DNA of 13,514 nt, taken from NCBI GenBank assembly GCA_947167555.1, contig CAMVIO010000031.1:1-13514 (forward strand). Direction: 5' to 3'. Within the stretch, counting starts at the first letter, position 1, and the number at the start of each line of letters is the position of its first letter. Positions 7,016-13,512 of the stretch are shown piece by piece. The stretch comes from an uncultured Selenomonadales bacterium. GTDB taxonomy: Bacteria; Bacillota; Negativicutes; Selenomonadales; Selenomonadaceae. Made by a program: the position numbers and the translations under genes. The notes under the pieces were generated by a model. That model was not told the origin of the DNA, searched no databases, and saw only the letters and a program-made list of their open reading frames with translations.

Positions 7016-8326
7016 TTACCCGAACAGCTTTGACAGGAAGCCTCCGAAGCCTCCGGGTTTCTCGCAGGCGTCCTCGATCCGCAGACGCTGGTGCAGGAAA
7101 GGCTGCTTCACATAATGGACGGGTGTCGGCGGCGAAAGCATGGTGCGCTCACCCTTGGGCGGGAAAATGTAGGGCGTCGTCGGTTCGATCACGCGGATGA
7201 CGTCGTTGTCGCTCCCGTCGAGAATCAGCGCCGCCGCCTTTCCGGTCTGGCCGTTCACCATCACGCGGGTCTGCCTGTCGCTTTCCTTCGCGCCCTTTTT
7301 GCAGTCGAGATAATAGATCGGCAGCAGCAGGAACGCGAATTTGTGCTTGCGGAGGTCGCGGGAGACTTGCAGGATCTCGCATTCCTCCAGGCCGAAGGCC
7401 GCCTTGAGACGGGCGGGTGTATTTTTCTGCAAGATGAAGCTCGGGATCGCCGCCTGCCAGTCGCCGATATTCTGCGACGCGAAGAGCCGCACGTTTCCTT
7501 CCAGATAGGCGGGCTTCACGATCAAGATCTCGCTGTAGTCCCACGGTGCCAGCTCGTCCATCAGGTACGCGTCGAACATCAGCGAGCGCGTCCAGGCCCA
7601 GTCCAGGCATTCCTGATAATACCAGAAGGTTCCGCGCTCGGACTTCACCTGCATTTTCCATCGGAAATCCGCGAGCTGGACCGGCACATAGGCGGCGATC
7701 AGTTCTTCCTTTGCGCGCTTTTCGATATCGTCGTCCCTGAAATCGTCCGCGTACCGCCGCTTCAGGGACGCTACGGCCAGCGCGGCGTCCTCGTGGAGCA
7801 GATGGAAGGGCAGGCATTTCCCGAAGAAATTGTACTTGCGTCCCACGATCAGGTTCGCGTCGAAATCCCCCGTGGACAGCTTGTCGAAATCGCCGAATTT
7901 TTGCCCGCAGTGAGGGCAGGTGAAAATGTTGTCCGTGAGCCGGGGCGTGAGCTTTTTCCCGCAGTGGGGGCAGTTCATCTCGATATAGGCTTCGTCGTTG
8001 ATCGCGTCGAGGGCGCTCGCGTCATAGGCGCGGATTTTTTCGTCCAGCGGCGTCCGACGCATCTTTCGCTCCATGGGCGGGGGCGGCTTCAGCGCGTCCT
8101 TGTCCATGATGGCGACGTGCCCCAGCTTCAGGCAGCCGTCGATAATCTCCAACGGCTGATGGCGAAAAGTCATGCTGGGCGTGAAGTCCTCGTCCGTCGG
8201 CGCGAAGCGCACAAAATGCCCGCAGTAGGCGCAGCTCATGCCGCCCTTCGCCATGTCGGGGTACATCGGCGCGCCGCAGTCCTTGCAGGCAAGAGCGCTG
8301 ACGGCGACTTTTCCTGGTCCGGCCAT
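7016..8326 (-). CDS. Zinc-ribbon protein with two four-cysteine knuckles (TFIIB-type/double zinc ribbon, function unknown)
   Basis: This 436-residue soluble protein has two zinc-ribbon modules: Cys14/17/32/35 and Cys119/122/137/140. The first is followed by a proline-rich linker (PPPPMERK). The C-terminal part contains 'YVPVQLADF' (about 213-221) and 'LLPIYYLDC...RVMVNGQTGKAAA' (about 334-366). These resemble the 'YVPFWLF' and 'PVWFLxYxxxG...VNGQTGK' blocks of a widespread Firmicute zinc-ribbon family, often loosely labelled PriA-like or TFIIB-type. No enzymatic motif is seen. The tail GGFGGFLSKLFG is a glycine-rich amphipathic end of the type seen in proteins that dock on a partner or membrane; that reading is inference. 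The ATG at 8326 follows AAGGAG at 10 bases. The gene is monocistronic, with its own promoter and terminator. Confidence 0.8.
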   Translation of the reverse strand: MAGPGKVAVSALACKDCGAPMYPDMAKGGMSCAYCGHFVRFAPTDEDFTPSMTFRHQPLEIIDGCLKLGHVAIMDKDALKPPPPMERKMRRTPLDEKIRAYDASALDAINDEAYIEMNCPHCGKKLTPRLTDNIFTCPHCGQKFGDFDKLSTGDFDANLIVGRKYNFFGKCLPFHLLHEDAALAVASLKRRYADDFRDDDIEKRAKEELIAAYVPVQLADFRWKMQVKSERGTFWYYQECLDWAWTRSLMFDAYLMDELAPWDYSEILIVKPAYLEGNVRLFASQNIGDWQAAIPSFILQKNTPARLKAAFGLEECEILQVSRDLRKHKFAFLLLPIYYLDCKKGAKESDRQTRVMVNGQTGKAAALILDGSDNDVIRVIEPTTPYIFPPKGERTMLSPPTPVHYVKQPFLHQRLRIEDACEKPGGFGGFLSKLFG

Positions 8327-8355
8327 AGTCTGATCGCTCCTTTTTGTGGGATGAG

Positions 8356-8384
8356 ATTATAACCAATATAGTTTAGTTTTTGAA
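8356..8384 (-). promoter_or_regulatory. Promoter of the zinc-ribbon gene
   Basis: On the minus strand, TTCAAA (8384-8379) and TATAAT (8361-8356) are separated by 17 bases. The -10 is perfect and the -35 matches four of six consensus bases. It lies 30 bases before the ATG at 8326, which leaves a short leader containing AAGGAG. Confidence 0.65.
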
Positions 8385-8411
8385 GAAAGGCAATAGGAAG
8401 AGAGGAGCAGA

Positions 8412-8427
8412 TGTTTCACGCTAAACA
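8412..8427. promoter_or_regulatory. Degenerate parS-like site
   Basis: TGTTTCACGCTAAACA matches the nearby perfect parS at 14 of 16 positions, with the two changes just right of the centre. It starts 35 bases left of the perfect site and has the same orientation. It may be a weaker ParB site or a decayed copy. Confidence 0.6.
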
Positions 8428-8428
8428 A

Positions 8429-8445
8429 TCGGAAATCATTTCCGA
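8429..8445. repeat. 17-bp palindrome between the two parS sites
   Basis: Two perfect 8-bp arms (TCGGAAAT and ATTTCCGA) surround one centre base and fill almost exactly the gap between the two parS-type sites. This three-palindrome arrangement suggests an organised protein-binding locus rather than chance. Confidence 0.6.
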
Positions 8446-8446
8446 A

Positions 8447-8462
8447 TGTTTCACGTGAAACA
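8447..8462. promoter_or_regulatory. parS chromosome-partition site (ParB/Spo0J binding)
   Basis: TGTTTCACGTGAAACA is a perfect 16-bp palindrome and agrees with the Bacillus-type parS consensus TGTTNCACGTGAAACA. ParB loads at such sites, spreads, and recruits SMC to organise and segregate the origin region. It lies in an intergenic region, about 60 bases upstream of the -35 of the zinc-ribbon gene. In known genomes most parS sites cluster near the origin, so this hints at the map position of the window. No parA or parB gene is present here. Confidence 0.9.
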
Positions 8463-8538
8463 AACGAACATAACCTGAAAATAAAATGAAAAGATTTTTG
8501 GAAAAGCAAACTGCGCGTCTCATTTTTGATGAAATAAG

Positions 8539-8584
8539 AACGTCCCCGCAAGCACGGCGATTGTTCGCCGCTTGCGGGGACGTT
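8539..8584 (-). terminator. Large hairpin, probable terminator of the metal ATPase transcript
   Basis: A 14-bp perfect outer stem (AACGTCCCCGCAAG / CTTGCGGGGACGTT) continues, after a two-base bulge, into a 6-bp inner stem CGGCGA/TCGCCG with a TTGT loop. On the minus strand it is followed by the T-rich CTTATTTC. It starts 88 bases after the ATPase stop, and both flanking genes read leftwards, so termination on the minus strand is the likely role. It also shields the parS locus from transcription. Confidence 0.65.
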
Positions 8585-8642
8585 TCTTTGTTCAGCTTGG
8601 AAACTTTTGGGCTTCGTTCATTCATTGCTCATAATTTCATTG

Positions 8643-8657
8643 GGGAGTTTTTCTCCC
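8643..8657. repeat. Small hairpin downstream of the metal ATPase
   Basis: A 5-bp GGGAG/CTCCC stem with a TTTTT loop lies 16 bases after the ATPase stop. On the minus strand it has no T-run after it, so it is at best a weak pause or mRNA 3'-end stabiliser ahead of the stronger hairpin. Confidence 0.4.
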
Positions 8658-8672
8658 TCGTCGTATATGTTT

Positions 8673-10592
8673 TTACGCGACAGCGAGTTTCGGCGCCGGG
8701 GCTTCCATCAGCACGACGCCGCCCTTGTCGACCGAGAGGGCGCGCAGTGCGTTCAGCACCGCCAGCACCATGACGCCGACGTCGGCGAAGATCGCCATCC
8801 ACATGGTCGCGAGGCCGACGGCTCCGAGGATCAGGCAGGCCGCTTTGACGCCGAGAGCCATCACGATATTCTGCTTGACGATCGACATCGTCTTCCGTGC
8901 GATGCGCATCGCCAGCGAAATCTGCTGCGGGTCGTCGTACATCAGCACCACGTCCGCCGCCTCGATGGCCGCGTCGGAGCCCATAGCTCCCATCGCGACG
9001 CCGATGTCGGCGCGGGCCAGTACCGGAGCGTCGTTGATGCCGTCGCCGACGAAGGCCAGCATACCGTCGCCTTCCTTCTTTTGCGCAAGCAGCTCTTCGA
9101 CCTTTTCCACCTTGTCGGCGGGTAAAAGCTCGCTGCAGACCATGTCGAGTCCCAGCTCTGCGGCTACCGCGTCAGCCACGGGCTTCGCGTCGCCGGTCAG
9201 CATGACCGTCTTCTTGACGCCCGCCTCGTGCAGCAGCTGGATGGCTCTGGCGGAAGTCGGCTTCACCACGTCGGAGATGACGACATGGCCGACATACTGC
9301 CCGTCGATTGCCACATGGATCGTTGTGCCGGTTTTCTCGCAGGGATGCCAGTCGGCGCCGACGGCATTCATCATTTTCTCGTTGCCGACGCAGACCGTCT
9401 TGCCGTTGATCAGAGCGCGGATGCCCTGCCCGGCGATTTCCTCGATGTCTTCCACCTTGCAGTCGTCCGCTTCGTCCGGATAGGCGGCGCGAAGTGAATT
9501 CCCGATCGGGTGCGTCGAGTAGCGTTCCACATGGGCAGTCAGGTGCAGCAGCTCCGTCGGCTCGATGACGTCGGGATGGACGGCGGAAACGTCGAACACG
9601 CCCTTCGTCAGCGTACCGGTCTTGTCGAACACCACGGTCTCAGCGTCAGCCAGCAGCTCCAGATAGCTCGAACCTTTGACAAGCACGCCGTTGGCCGACG
9701 CGCTGCCGATGCCCGCAAAGAACGACAGCGGCACCGAGATTACGAGAGCGCAGGGGCAGCTGATGACCAGCAGGATAAACGCGCGCTCGATCCAGACCGC
9801 CCATTCCGGCGGAAGACCCATGAAGCTCATGCGCACCAGCGGCACGGCGACGGCCAGCACCACCGCGAACGCGCAGACGAAAGGTGTGTAGACTCGGGCA
9901 AAGCGGGTGATGAAGTTCTCCGAGCGGGATTTTTTCATGCTGGAGTTTTCCACCAGTTCGAGGATTTTCGCCGCCGTGGATTCGTCGGCTTCCTTCGTCG
10001 TCTCGATGCGGATGACGCCGGACAGGTTGATGCAGCCCGAAAGCGCCTCGTCGCCGGTCTTCGCTTCTCTGGGCAGGCTCTCGCCGGTCAGCGCCTTCGT
10101 GTCGAGCGTCGTCGTGCCGTCGATGATCTTGCCGTCGATGGGGATGCGTTCCCCCGGCTGCACCACGATAACCGTGCCGATTTCCACGTCGTCGGGATCG
10201 ACACGCTCCAACTGCCCGTTCTCGCCCTCGATATTCGCATAGTCGGGGCGGATGTCCATCAGCGCGGAAATGTTGCCTCGGCTCTTGCCCACCGCGTAGC
10301 TCTGGAACAGTTCGCCGATCTGATAGAACAGCATGACCGCCGCGCCCTCGCGGTATTCGCCAAGGACCATCGCGCCCAGCGTCGCGATTGCCATCAGGAA
10401 ACTCTCGTCGAAAAACTCGCCGTGGCTGACGCCAAGCGCCGCTTTTCGCAGGATGTCGTAACCGATCACGAGGTACGGGACGACATAGAGCGCGCCGAGC
10501 ATCCATCCCTCGACTGGCGCGAATTCCAGCGCGACGAGAAGCGCCGCCGCCACAAAAATTCGCACCACCATGATTTTCTGTTTTTCCGTCAT
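8673..10592 (-). CDS. P1B-type heavy-metal efflux ATPase (Zn/Cd/Pb class, ZntA/CadA-like) without an N-terminal HMA domain
   Basis: This 639-residue inner-membrane cation pump has eight predicted membrane segments in the P1B pattern of four, two and two. Visible motifs are TGES (169-172), metal-site CPC (279-281), DKTGTLT with phosphorylated Asp323, the HP motif (361-362), LTGDAK (465-470) and GDGINDAP (516-523). Lys583 in the seventh helix (ALGVK) and Asp604 in the eighth (ADVGVMVL) are the markers of the Zn/Cd/Pb group rather than the copper group. The protein starts almost directly at the first membrane helix, so the usual N-terminal metal-binding domain is missing. A separate HMA protein is encoded just upstream. 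The ATG at 10592 follows AAAGGAG at 8 bases. All catalytic residues are intact. Zn/Cd/Pb specificity is a strong family inference. Confidence 0.93.
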   Translation of the reverse strand: MTEKQKIMVVRIFVAAALLVALEFAPVEGWMLGALYVVPYLVIGYDILRKAALGVSHGEFFDESFLMAIATLGAMVLGEYREGAAVMLFYQIGELFQSYAVGKSRGNISALMDIRPDYANIEGENGQLERVDPDDVEIGTVIVVQPGERIPIDGKIIDGTTTLDTKALTGESLPREAKTGDEALSGCINLSGVIRIETTKEADESTAAKILELVENSSMKKSRSENFITRFARVYTPFVCAFAVVLAVAVPLVRMSFMGLPPEWAVWIERAFILLVISCPCALVISVPLSFFAGIGSASANGVLVKGSSYLELLADAETVVFDKTGTLTKGVFDVSAVHPDVIEPTELLHLTAHVERYSTHPIGNSLRAAYPDEADDCKVEDIEEIAGQGIRALINGKTVCVGNEKMMNAVGADWHPCEKTGTTIHVAIDGQYVGHVVISDVVKPTSARAIQLLHEAGVKKTVMLTGDAKPVADAVAAELGLDMVCSELLPADKVEKVEELLAQKKEGDGMLAFVGDGINDAPVLARADIGVAMGAMGSDAAIEAADVVLMYDDPQQISLAMRIARKTMSIVKQNIVMALGVKAACLILGAVGLATMWMAIFADVGVMVLAVLNALRALSVDKGGVVLMEAPAPKLAVA

Positions 10593-10615
10593 AACGCCAA
10601 CTCCTTTTCAGAGTG

Positions 10616-10672
10616 GAGAGTGAAGAGTTGAGATATTTCGTTACCTGTCTTCACCCTTCATACTTCACTCTC
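10616..10672. repeat. Inverted repeat between the HMA gene and the ATPase gene
   Basis: GAGAGTGAAG (10616-10625) and CTTCACTCTC (10663-10672) are perfect 10-bp arms around 37 bases of related GA/CT-rich sequence. The right arm overlaps the HMA stop codon. The whole spacer is made of GTGAAG-like repeats unlike the coding sequence around it. It may be a dispersed-repeat remnant, or an intercistronic hairpin that adjusts the ratio of the small protein to the pump. Confidence 0.65.
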
Positions 10673-10889
10673 AGATGAAGACTTCGCAATCCGGCTCGAC
10701 CTTCTTGCAGGCCTCGCGGACCTTCGGCATGACAACGGCGGGATCGGCGCCTTCGGCGAACTCGACGGTCATCTTCTGGGCCATGAACCCGACGGCGGCC
10801 TTGTCGACGCCCTCGACCTTCGCGGCGGCCTCCTCCATCTTCAGCCCGCAAGCCGCGCAATCCACTTCGATTTTGTACTTCTTTTTCAT
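10671..10889 (-). CDS. Single-domain heavy-metal-associated (HMA) protein, detached metal-binding domain of the P1B ATPase
   Basis: This 72-residue protein has the ferredoxin-like HMA fold pattern. The metal-binding motif Asp10-Cys11-Ala-Ala-Cys14 resembles the DCAAC of ZntA/CadA N-terminal domains and differs from the copper-type MxCxxC. Cys61 and Cys68 near the C-terminus are extra possible ligands. It lies 78 bases upstream of the ATPase that lacks this domain, on the same strand, and probably delivers metal to the pump or senses it. I chose the ATG at 10889 because AGGAGG lies 7 bases before it. Longer in-frame starts up to 10952 run through the promoter and have no ribosome binding site. 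Confidence 0.9.
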   Translation of the reverse strand: MKKKYKIEVDCAACGLKMEEAAAKVEGVDKAAVGFMAQKMTVEFAEGADPAVVMPKVREACKKVEPDCEVFI

Positions 10890-10934
10890 GAGAAATCCCT
10901 CCTGATAAATATTTATTGTTATTGTGATTTGTTT

Positions 10935-10954
10935 ACATGAACATTTAATCATAT
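10935..10954. promoter_or_regulatory. Candidate operator, imperfect palindrome over the efflux -10
   Basis: ACATGA, eight bases, TCATAT form a near-symmetric site (5 of 6 pairs) that covers the -10 of the HMA/ATPase promoter. ArsR/SmtB-type metal sensors bind A/T-rich sites with ATGA/TCAT-like halves at such positions, so metal-released repression is plausible. No regulator gene is in the window. Confidence 0.3.
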
Positions 10955-10971
10955 ATTGAATAAAAAATCAA
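10943..10971 (-). promoter_or_regulatory. Promoter of the HMA/ATPase operon
   Basis: On the minus strand, TTGATT (10971-10966) and TTAAAT (10948-10943) lie 17 bases apart in A/T-rich DNA, 54 bases before the HMA start codon. Each hexamer matches four of six consensus bases. The moderate -10 fits a regulated promoter. Confidence 0.55.
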
Positions 10972-11043
10972 GAGGTTTTTGTGAAAAAAAGATTTTTTTT
11001 CATTAATCGATTTCACCGCGATTTTTGGGAGAGTCGACAAAGT

Positions 11044-11187
11044 TGTGATATAATGTGTTCGCTTAGCGAGCGCGGAGCGCGAGGTTAGCGACACATATCC
11101 ACTGTGTGGTATAATATGAGCACTTAGAAAGCGCGAGCCAAAGGCGAAGCGCGAGCTTAGTGCGAATATATGCCCTTGTGGTATAAT
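11044..11187 (+). repeat. Tandem palindromic repeat, each unit starting with an extended -10 element
   Basis: Two full units and one partial unit start at 11044, 11105 and 11177 with TGTG(A/G)TATAAT. In units one and two this is followed by an imperfect stem-loop: CGCTTAG or CACTTAG on the left, AGCGCGAG-rich DNA in the middle, GTTAGCG or CTTAGTGCG on the right, then ATAT. Periods are 61 and 72 bases. The inner part repeats AGCGCGAG several times. The third unit consists only of the promoter element and feeds directly into the Memo/AMMECR1 gene. Confidence 0.75.
11179..11187 (+). promoter_or_regulatory. Extended -10 promoter of the AmmeMemoRadiSam operon
   Basis: TGGTATAAT is a perfect extended -10 (TGnTATAAT), with no recognisable -35 at 17 bases, as is usual for this promoter type. 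It is 56 bases before the ATG at 11244. The same element occurs upstream at 11107-11115 and, as TGATATAAT, at 11046-11054, so the operon may have up to three start points. Confidence 0.65.
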
Positions 11188-11243
11188 AAGGAAAAGATTC
11201 ATTCCGTATAAATTTTGTCACGCGATGAAAGGAAGTGCTTGCG

Positions 11244-12629
11244 ATGGGAGTCGTCGGGGCCGTTGCCGTGCCGCATCCGCCTTTGATCATGCCGGAGATT
11301 GGGCGCGGCGAGGAAAAAAAGATTCAGCAGACCATTGACGCGTACCGCGAGGCGATGCGGCGCATGGCGGCGTTGAAGCCCGATACCGTGATCATTTCCA
11401 GTCCCCACGCGACGATGTACGCCGATTATTTCCATATCTCGCCGAGGGATCACGCGGCGGGAGATTTCGGCGACTTCCGTGTGCCGGGGCTGAAGCTCGA
11501 AGCGGATTACGATGCGGAGCTTGTGAAAACGCTTTCGCGCTGCCTGATGGAGGCGGGCGTGGACGGCGGCACGGGCGCGGAGCGGATGCCGAAGCTCGAT
11601 CACGGCACGATGGTTCCGCTGCGCTTCGTGCAGGAGGTCATGCCCGACGTGAAAATCGTGCGTGTCGGCCTGTCCGGTCTTTCGCCGCGCACCCATTACC
11701 GTTTCGGCGAATGCGTGGCGCAGGCGGCGGAGATTTTGAACCGGCGCGTGGTCTATGTGGCCTCCGGCGATCTCTCCCACAAGCTGAAAGCCGACGGCCC
11801 TTATGGTTTTGCCGCCGAAGGCCCGGTTTTCGACAAGGAGTGCATGGCTGCGCTGGCGGCGGGGGATTTTCTGCGGCTCTTGTCGATTGACGCGGAGCTT
11901 TCCGAGGGGGCGGCGGAATGCGGCCTTCGCTCGTTCTGGATGATGGCGGGCGCGCTCGATCGTCGGAAGGTCGAAAGCGAACGGCTTTCCTATGAAGGTC
12001 CGTTCGGCGTCGGCTACGGCGTGGCGTCATTCATCGTCGGCGAGCGTGACGAGAGCCGCGCCTTCGGGGACTTGTTTGAGAAAGCGGAAAAGGAACGTCT
12101 TGCGGCGCGTAAAGCGGCGGAGGATGAATATGTGAGGCTGGCGCGGATGAGCCTTGAAACCTTCGTGAAAACCGGGAAACGCGCCGACGTACCCAAGGGT
12201 TTGCCGCCGGAGCTCTCGGCGGCGCGGTCGGGGGCTTTCGTCTCGCTGAAAAAGGACGGCATGCTGCGCGGCTGCATTGGTACGATTCTTCCCGTCACGG
12301 AAAGTCTCGGCGCCGAGATTGTGCGGAACGCGGTCGCGGCCTGCTCGGAGGACCCGCGCTTTTCCCCTGTGACCGAGGATGAACTGGACGCGCTGGTTTA
12401 CAGTGTGGATGTACTGACCGAGCCGGAGCCGATTCCCTCGGACGAGATGCTCGACCCGAAGCGGTACGGCGTTATCGTCGAGAGCGGCGGGCGGCGGGGG
12501 CTTTTGCTTCCCAACCTCGCTGGCGTCGACACGGTGGCCGAGCAGCTCTCGATTGCGTGCCGCAAAGGCGGCATCGACCCGGAGGGGCCGGTGAAGCTCT
12601 GGCGGTTTGAGGTGACAAGGCACCACTGA
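11244..12629 (+). CDS. amrA: AmmeMemoRadiSam protein: Memo/extradiol dioxygenase-like domain fused to AMMECR1 domain
   Basis: This 461-residue fusion has an N-terminal half (about 1-270) from the LigB/Memo class III dioxygenase-like fold, with candidate metal or active-site residues His11 (VPHPPL), His55 (SSPH), His120 (LDHG) and His179 (SGDLSHKL). A charged helix (about 270-300) links it to the AMMECR1 domain (about 295-461), marked by the near-invariant LRGCIGT (341-347). Fusion of AmmeMemoRadiSam proteins B and A is a known arrangement. The radical SAM partner follows after 10 bases. I prefer the ATG at 11244 because GGAAG lies about 9 bases upstream; a GTG at 11235 in the same frame would overlap that ribosome binding site. 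The reaction is unknown. The family's conserved linkage suggests a modification carried out with the radical SAM enzyme. Confidence 0.9.
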   Translation: MGVVGAVAVPHPPLIMPEIGRGEEKKIQQTIDAYREAMRRMAALKPDTVIISSPHATMYADYFHISPRDHAAGDFGDFRVPGLKLEADYDAELVKTLSRCLMEAGVDGGTGAERMPKLDHGTMVPLRFVQEVMPDVKIVRVGLSGLSPRTHYRFGECVAQAAEILNRRVVYVASGDLSHKLKADGPYGFAAEGPVFDKECMAALAAGDFLRLLSIDAELSEGAAECGLRSFWMMAGALDRRKVESERLSYEGPFGVGYGVASFIVGERDESRAFGDLFEKAEKERLAARKAAEDEYVRLARMSLETFVKTGKRADVPKGLPPELSAARSGAFVSLKKDGMLRGCIGTILPVTESLGAEIVRNAVAACSEDPRFSPVTEDELDALVYSVDVLTEPEPIPSDEMLDPKRYGVIVESGGRRGLLLPNLAGVDTVAEQLSIACRKGGIDPEGPVKLWRFEVTRHH

Positions 12630-12639
12630 GGAAAATGAT

Positions 12640-13467
12640 ATGCAAGATAAAGCCATCTGTCCCGTTTGTTTCCATCATTGCGCTCTTTCTGAAGGGAAGA
12701 CGGGGCGGTGCCGCGCGCGGGGGAACCGGGACGGGAAGATCGTCAGCCTTTCTTATGGACGCGTAACTTCGGTTGCCCTCGATCCCGTCGAGAAAAAGCC
12801 GTTCAACCGCTGGCAGTCCGGAAAGTTTATCCTGTCCGTCGGGACCTTCGGCTGCAATCTTTCCTGCGCGTTCTGCCAAAACGCGGCAATCTCACAGGTC
12901 GGCGCGGAGGCGGAAACGGACCTTCTGCCCCCGGAGCGGCTGGCCGAGATCGCCGGGGAGCTTGTAGCCCATGGAAATATCGGCGCGGCTTTCACTTACA
13001 ACGAGCCTTTGATTGGCTGGGAATACGTCTGTGACGCGGCGAAAATCCTGCACGCGCAAGGGCTTCTCGTCGCACTGGTGACGAACGGCACGGCGGAACC
13101 GGAAATCCTGGAAAAGTTGCTGCCCTATGTGGACGCCATGAATATCGACCTGAAGACTTGGTCGGCGGAAAAATATGAAAAGCTCGGCGGCGATCTTGAA
13201 ACGGTCAAGCATACGATATCGCGGGCGGCGAAATCCTGTCATGTCGAGGTCACGACGCTGGCAGTGCCGGGAATCAGCGACAGTGTCGAGGACATGGACG
13301 AGGAAGCGTCATGGCTCGCGACGATTTCCAAGGAGCTGCCGCTTCACATCAGCCGCTATTTCCCCCGATGGAAAATGAACGAGCCGATGACGCCGCTGGC
13401 GACGATGGAAAAGCTATGCGAAACGGCGCGGCAGCATTTGAAGTATGTGTATGCGGGGAACTGCTGA
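12640..13467 (+). CDS. amrS: AmmeMemoRadiSam system radical SAM enzyme, short form
   Basis: This 275-residue protein has the cluster-binding motif Cys72-x3-Cys76-x2-Cys79 (CNLSCAFCQN) that holds the 4Fe-4S centre for S-adenosylmethionine cleavage. An N-terminal Cys set, CPVCFHHC...GRC (7, 10, 14, 24), and DPVEKKPF (48-55) are typical of this branch, which is related to pyruvate formate-lyase activating enzymes. TYNEP (119-123), VTNG (147-150) and NIDLK (168-172) fit the barrel strands. It ends at YVYAGNC, where many longer relatives continue with another Cys-containing segment. The sequence after the stop has no matching extension, so this looks like a natural short form. The start has GAGGA eight bases upstream, 10 bases after the fusion gene. 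The substrate is unknown. Confidence 0.92.
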   Translation: MQDKAICPVCFHHCALSEGKTGRCRARGNRDGKIVSLSYGRVTSVALDPVEKKPFNRWQSGKFILSVGTFGCNLSCAFCQNAAISQVGAEAETDLLPPERLAEIAGELVAHGNIGAAFTYNEPLIGWEYVCDAAKILHAQGLLVALVTNGTAEPEILEKLLPYVDAMNIDLKTWSAEKYEKLGGDLETVKHTISRAAKSCHVEVTTLAVPGISDSVEDMDEEASWLATISKELPLHISRYFPRWKMNEPMTPLATMEKLCETARQHLKYVYAGNC

Positions 13468-13477
13468 AGGACCCCTC

Positions 13478-13512
13478 CGCCCCTTCGGGGCGCCTCCCCT
13501 TTCAGGGGAGGC
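13478..13512 (+). terminator. Paired GC-rich hairpins, terminator or dispersed repeat
   Basis: Starting 11 bases after the radical SAM stop, CGCCCC/GGGGCG (13478-13483 and 13487-13492) is followed by a perfect 9-bp stem GCCTCCCCT/AGGGGAGGC (13492-13500 and 13504-13512). Both loops are TTC. No T-run is visible before the window ends. The composition is typical of short repeats scattered between genes in many gut Firmicutes; in this place it could also stop transcription. Confidence 0.6.

Larger units (their letters stand above)
8327..8672. other. Non-coding 346-bp region with parS sites, promoter and terminators
   Basis: No convincing gene lies here; short reading frames on both strands lack ribosome binding sites and family features. 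From left to right it holds the promoter of the zinc-ribbon gene, a degenerate parS, a palindrome, a perfect parS, a large hairpin terminator and a small hairpin. It is A/T-richer than the flanking genes. Confidence 0.8.
10890..11243. other. Divergent non-coding promoter region
   Basis: These 354 bases separate the leftward metal-efflux operon from the rightward AmmeMemoRadiSam operon. The left 80 bases are A/T-rich and hold the efflux promoter. The right half holds the tandem palindromic repeats with -10 elements. The stretch 10972-11043 shows only A/T-rich runs. Confidence 0.8.

Noticed and set aside
7091..8362. Plus-strand frame of 423 codons
   Set aside because: It lies opposite the zinc-ribbon gene with its eight ordered cysteines, promoter and terminator. 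It has no family features and would start inside the coding region.
8357..8773. Short frames on both strands across the parS region as possible small genes
   Set aside because: None has a ribosome binding site or recognisable composition. They cross palindromes and the large hairpin, and one merges into the antisense of the ATPase.
9510..10631. Plus-strand frame of 373 codons
   Set aside because: Antisense to the P1B ATPase, rich in His/Arg/Asp as expected from a reverse shadow, with no ribosome binding site.
11044..11187. CRISPR-like array
   Set aside because: Units are imperfect, of unequal length and contiguous, with no conserved repeat plus unique spacer pattern and no cas genes.
11235..11243. 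GTG start for the Memo-AMMECR1 gene
   Set aside because: The GTG overlaps the GGAAG ribosome binding site, which is well placed for the ATG at 11244.
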